A stretch of DNA of 9,759 nucleotides from Planctomycetota bacterium (GTDB lineage Bacteria; Planctomycetota; UBA8742; SKZP01; JAIOTL01): the NCBI GenBank assembly GCA_021106775.1, contig JAIOTL010000320.1, positions 1 through 9,759 on the forward strand, written 5' to 3'. Shown here piece by piece: positions 6,402 through 9,759 of this stretch. Position numbers and translations under genes: made by a program. The notes beneath the pieces were generated by a model. The model saw only the letters and a list, made by a program, of their open reading frames with translations, made no database searches and had not been told where the DNA came from. Numbering within the stretch: the stretch's first letter is position 1; each line of letters opens with the position of its first letter.

Positions 6402-8696
6402 ATGAGCGGTATAGTAACCAGCGGACTGTGGAAAAAACTTGATATGCGGAAAAGAATCTGTGTTGATATTGCCGGCTTAGCAATAATGTTCATCATCTCA
6501 TTGATTTTGCTGTCAATGTTCAATCACGATTCATCAGGCACATCCATTAATAACTGGGCATATAGCGTATTGCTAATTTCGGTTGTGTACTTGTTATTGG
6601 TTGTCTGCTCGCTCTTTTTGCTATTGCGTTTCAAGAGGAAGATTTTGCCGATTCTTCTGATAATGCTGTATGTTGGACATATTCTTGCTGTCCTGGCAGT
6701 TTTGTTTTTTTCAGTTGATGGACTAACAAGCATAGACCTTGGTTTAGGTGGTGGTGTTACTATGGGCATATTCGGCATATTGCTCATAATTTCAATCCGC
6801 GACCTTCTCGGTGATATTCGCGAAGCCAAGTTTTGGCAATTGTTTTACTCAGATTTGAAAGAGCAAAAACAAAGCGGTAACCTTAGTGTTTTCTGGAAAA
6901 TTGTACTATTTATCTGGCAACCGCAATATACCAAAGATGAAACCACAAATCCCATTCGCGATTTCGCTGAAGGCATCTTGATGGCGTTCATTCTCGCCCT
7001 AATTATCAGAACTTTCAGCCTGGAGGCGTACAAAATCCCGACAGGTTCCATGAAACCGACACTCTGGGGTGAATCCTTGAATCACGACGGCATGCTGGTC
7101 AAAGAAGGTGATAAAATCCTCGTAAACAAGCTGGTGTATTCCCTTCGCAAACCCGAACGCTTCGAAATCATCGTTTTCAAATACCCGCTGAACTCAATTA
7201 AAAACTTCATCAAACGCTGTGTCGGCATGCCAGAGGAGGAAATGCTCATTTATCAGGGTGATATTTGGCGAAGACCAGCAATTTTTGACGAAAAATCAGG
7301 GAAATGGGTTGGTGATGAAAATGCTGAATTTAAAATCGTTAAAAAATCTCTCCGCGAGCAGAATTCGCTCTGGAATCTGTATTATTCGTACAAATTCGCA
7401 GGCAGCATAAATAATCAGGGGAAAGGGGTTAAATGCGATATTTTTCCTCTAAAACTAGGAATTCCCAGAAATAATGATTGGACGCCGACGACGCTTGACC
7501 ACGAACCGACATACCGCACACACCAGGAACGTAACCGGGATTATGTTGACTGGGAATATGACAATAAATCAGCATGGAAAACTGTTGAAATAGGCAAAGA
7601 TATTGTGTTCGAAGCAGATGTAACCGACAAAAATCCGTCCGCCCTCGGATTCGCGAAGTTTATCAAGGACAGATTCGCGCTGCCCAGAAGTAATCGCGAA
7701 TACGAAACATACTCGTTCCGTGATAAACAGGAAATTGAACAGAATGACCGTTCTTTTCCAGCATTTTCACCTGTTGCTGACATAAAATTTCGCTCAATCT
7801 GGCGTTTCAGCAAGGACGCATCCGCAAAGATTCAGTTTCATCGGGCGTTCGGCACGGATAATATCAGCAATTCTGACCTTTGGATCGAATTGACGCTTGG
7901 GACGGAGAAAACAGAACTTGCAGCACGGGTTCTCAGCGAAGACAGCGCGGTACGGACAATAAAATATCCGGGAGATTTCAGCGAATTGCTGAAAAAACAT
8001 GATATTTTAATCAAACCTGACCGTGATGTCATCGTCGATTTTGCCTACGTGGACGGCGATGTCATTATAGAGATTAATAACAAGCATATTCTACGCTGGC
8101 AGCTCAAGCTTCCATTCACACTTCCGTTGTCTGTTGCTGGAATTGAACCACATGATGAAGTTCCCGAAACAGCATATTTCCGCATGATTGCTCTTGAGGG
8201 TAAAGTCAGCTTCAAGCATCCGGAATTTTGGCGCGACATCTATTATCGTACAGATGGTGTCTGCAATCCAACGGTGATTATTCCTGCAGAGAAGTATTTT
8301 GCTCTAGGCGATAATTGCACGAATTCCAAGGATTCAAGGCTCTGGTATATCGGCGTTTTCAAAGTTAAATTGGATGATGGAACGATTATTGAATTGAAAT
8401 CAGAGATGGATCCGGGCGGGGAAAGCAAAAATGAACCTCAGATAGACCTTCTGAGAATGAGCAATCTTGATGATGCTGATTTCACAAGTGAAAACTTCCG
8501 ATATGAGTTGGATGAATTGCGCTCTAATCATAAAATTGTCAGAATTGAGGATGTTTTCGGGGTAGTGCATAATGTGCCGACGCAAAACATTCAATCATTT
8601 GAGATTAAGAAGGCTCCCTTTGTTCCGTATAAGAATTTGCTTGGTAAGGCGATGATTCGGTTTTGGCCCCTGCTCGGTATGAAATTTGCGCGATAA
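6402..8696 (+). CDS. lepB: Oversized type I signal peptidase with N-terminal four-TM region and two catalytic-domain insertions
   Basis: Serine/lysine signal peptidase, which removes signal peptides from exported proteins at the outer face of the inner membrane. Box B is IPTGSMKPT with nucleophile Ser216, right after a TM at about 187-205. Box C is GDKILVNKLVY (236-246). Box D is FIKRCVGMP with general-base Lys271. Box E is GDNCTNSKDSR (636-646). At 764 residues it is more than twice E. coli LepB (324). Three parts account for this. Residues 20-135 hold four extra TM helices. Residues about 285-615 form a large insertion whose second half is strand-rich (an FAYVDGDVIIEINN stretch, then RDIYY at 611-615), like enlarged planctomycete LepB proteins I recall. 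Residues about 654-740 split the usual G-x-VP strand, which resumes at VPYKNLLGKA (741-750). The start is fixed by AGGAG at 6392-6396, five bases ahead. No frameshift; all catalytic residues are present, so it should be active. Confidence 0.92.
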   Translation: MSGIVTSGLWKKLDMRKRICVDIAGLAIMFIISLILLSMFNHDSSGTSINNWAYSVLLISVVYLLLVVCSLFLLLRFKRKILPILLIMLYVGHILAVLAVLFFSVDGLTSIDLGLGGGVTMGIFGILLIISIRDLLGDIREAKFWQLFYSDLKEQKQSGNLSVFWKIVLFIWQPQYTKDETTNPIRDFAEGILMAFILALIIRTFSLEAYKIPTGSMKPTLWGESLNHDGMLVKEGDKILVNKLVYSLRKPERFEIIVFKYPLNSIKNFIKRCVGMPEEEMLIYQGDIWRRPAIFDEKSGKWVGDENAEFKIVKKSLREQNSLWNLYYSYKFAGSINNQGKGVKCDIFPLKLGIPRNNDWTPTTLDHEPTYRTHQERNRDYVDWEYDNKSAWKTVEIGKDIVFEADVTDKNPSALGFAKFIKDRFALPRSNREYETYSFRDKQEIEQNDRSFPAFSPVADIKFRSIWRFSKDASAKIQFHRAFGTDNISNSDLWIELTLGTEKTELAARVLSEDSAVRTIKYPGDFSELLKKHDILIKPDRDVIVDFAYVDGDVIIEINNKHILRWQLKLPFTLPLSVAGIEPHDEVPETAYFRMIALEGKVSFKHPEFWRDIYYRTDGVCNPTVIIPAEKYFALGDNCTNSKDSRLWYIGVFKVKLDDGTIIELKSEMDPGGESKNEPQIDLLRMSNLDDADFTSENFRYELDELRSNHKIVRIEDVFGVVHNVPTQNIQSFEIKKAPFVPYKNLLGKAMIRFWPLLGMKFAR

Positions 8697-8745
8697 CGGC
8701 GGAACATCTGCAGTTTGCAATACGGATTATCAGATTAATTTGACA

Positions 8746-8774
8746 TTTTCAAACCCGTAGGAATACTTTATAAT
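8746..8774 (+). promoter_or_regulatory. Candidate sigma70-type promoter for the zinc-module gene
   Basis: TTTTCA (8746-8751, four of six consensus bases), a 17-bp spacer and a perfect TATAAT (8769-8774) lie in the 104-bp gap after lepB. Transcription would begin near 8781, about 20 bases before the ATG at 8801. No terminator is seen after lepB, so read-through from lepB is also possible. Confidence 0.5.
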
Positions 8775-8800
8775 AAGTGGAAAAAGAAGGCTTTGGGAAT

Positions 8801-9759
8801 ATGGATTTATCGATAATTAAACACTGCCCGCATTGCGATGCCCCGATGACTCCAACATCGTATAATATTTGTATCAGAGATGACGAGAAATGCACTTGCT
8901 GCGATTGCGTTCCACCTGAAACTTCCGAAAATGCAGAATCCGAGTGCTCAATTTGCTCGAAAACTCTGACCAAGCAGGATTTCATCAACAAAAATGCTAC
9001 TTATTCTCACGACCAGATATTTTGCCTTGACTGCCTCAAAGCAAGTCGAATTCTGCAGAAGGATAAAGAAATTTATAACTGCGATTATTGCGGCACAGAG
9101 CTTACTCCGCTTGATTTTCTCGAGGATAACGCCGAAATTAAACGTATGCTTATTGTCTGCTCTTCTTGTATTGAAAAGCATTTCGCTACTGATGCAAAAG
9201 TTCAAAACGAAAAAATTGCTGAATCCAAAAAGACCAAGAAAAAACATAAGAAAAAAAGTGGGAAAGGCAGACAAAAAAGCGGTATCAGCGAGACTGTGCA
9301 GAGCTCGTTGAAAGCATTGGAAGTTGCCGTTAAAAATGCTGACGGTGCTGTCAAAAATAATGATGAAACTGTAAAAGATAACAAAATCGCTTCAAAGCTT
9401 GAAATCATTGATGCCAGCAGTGATGAGAAATCAGTCGAAACCGAAAAAGATACGAAAAAAACAGAATTAACCCCAAAATCCATGAGTCACAGATTGGGTC
9501 GAGACAAGCATGCGTCGAACAACATGGACTATCGGGCGGCACTGGGTTGTCTGGTGTTTTTGGTGCTAATTTTATCAGCAGGTATTTCATATTTGATTTT
9601 CAGCAAATATTCAGTGGATAAAAACAAAGCGACCGAAGACCTGGCGTTTATCATGCGTGCAGTGCGAGAAAAACAGGACGAACTCTCGGAAAGCGTGGAG
9701 CGGTTTGGAAATCGGCTGTATCACCTGGAACAGCTTGAAATGCAGCGCAGCAGCGACCG
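8801..9759 (+). CDS. Membrane protein with three tandem Cys4 zinc modules, Lys-rich linker, TM helix and coiled coil (3' end outside window)
   Basis: Open from ATG 8801 to the window edge, 319 complete codons with no stop. I do not recognise a named family. The N-terminus holds six CxxC pairs forming three modules: Cys9/12 with Cys33/36 (extra Cys24, 31, 34), Cys49/52 with Cys75/78, and Cys94/97 with Cys120/123. Modules 2 and 3 share the pattern C-x2-C-x3-LT-x2-DF then C-x2-C with equal spacing, so they are a duplication. Residues 141-160 are very basic (KKTKKKHKKKSGKGRQK) and 161-245 are polar and low in complexity. One TM helix lies at about 248-267 (LGCLVFLVLILSAGISYLIF), followed by a heptad-like charged helix at 275-319, probably a coiled coil. 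The basic side before the TM argues for cytoplasmic zinc modules and an exported C-terminus. GAAGG at 8786-8790 lies ten bases ahead. The zinc fold is inferred from Cys spacing only. Confidence 0.8.
   Translation, partial: MDLSIIKHCPHCDAPMTPTSYNICIRDDEKCTCCDCVPPETSENAESECSICSKTLTKQDFINKNATYSHDQIFCLDCLKASRILQKDKEIYNCDYCGTELTPLDFLEDNAEIKRMLIVCSSCIEKHFATDAKVQNEKIAESKKTKKKHKKKSGKGRQKSGISETVQSSLKALEVAVKNADGAVKNNDETVKDNKIASKLEIIDASSDEKSVETEKDTKKTELTPKSMSHRLGRDKHASNNMDYRAALGCLVFLVLILSAGISYLIFSKYSVDKNKATEDLAFIMRAVREKQDELSESVERFGNRLYHLEQLEMQRSSD

Noticed and set aside
8740..8745. Perfect TTGACA upstream of the zinc-module gene
   Set aside because: It is 23 bp from the TATAAT at 8769, too far for a sigma70 promoter. 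TTTTCA at 8746 has the right 17-bp spacing.
8994..9311. 105-codon plus-strand open frame within the zinc-module gene
   Set aside because: It is an out-of-frame overlap with the Cys-rich frame, whose CxxC pattern and TM helix show the true coding frame.

Overview
The window carries eight protein-coding genes, the last cut by the right edge. Coding is dense, gaps are short and all genes are bacterial in style (Shine-Dalgarno sites, signal peptide, secretin, type I signal peptidase, rubredoxin fusion). Base composition is AT-leaning. There are no tRNA, rRNA, IS, CRISPR or phage genes. Phylum cannot be fixed from the sequence. The best clue is the signal peptidase: its very long insertion, ending in an RDIYY stretch just before the GDN box, resembles the enlarged LepB proteins I recall from Planctomycetota and relatives. 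I therefore lean towards a PVC-related or other deep-branching, probably anaerobic or microaerophilic bacterium, with low certainty.

Layout. 30-1287 (+): a bacterial ferritin followed 19 bp later by a flavin reductase-rubredoxin fusion, a likely two-gene iron/oxidative-stress unit. 1288-1408: a convergent gap containing one copy of a 27-bp hairpin repeat. A second copy forms the 3' end of the next gene. 1409-2416 (-): aspartate-semialdehyde dehydrogenase. 2585-4171 (+): a two-TM protein of the TMEM143/DUF3754 family, followed by a clear intrinsic terminator. 4299-5528 (+): a short exported secretin-domain protein. 5542-6117 (-): a five-TM protein that looks like a stray, divergent NuoJ, convergent with the secretin gene. 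6402-8696 (+): an oversized type I signal peptidase with an extra four-TM N-terminal region and two insertions in its catalytic domain. 8801-9759 (+, incomplete): a membrane-anchored protein with three tandem zinc-binding modules.

How they fit together. Only the ferritin/rubredoxin pair forms a plausible functional unit. The rest is a housekeeping and envelope neighbourhood: lysine/threonine/methionine precursor synthesis, protein export and outer-membrane secretin, and unassigned membrane proteins, mostly as single-gene transcription units with their own promoters. I see no defence, mobile or biosynthetic cluster. The items most worth a second look are the hairpin repeat that supplies the stop codon of asd, the domain architecture of the signal peptidase, the orphan NuoJ-like protein and the triplicated zinc module.
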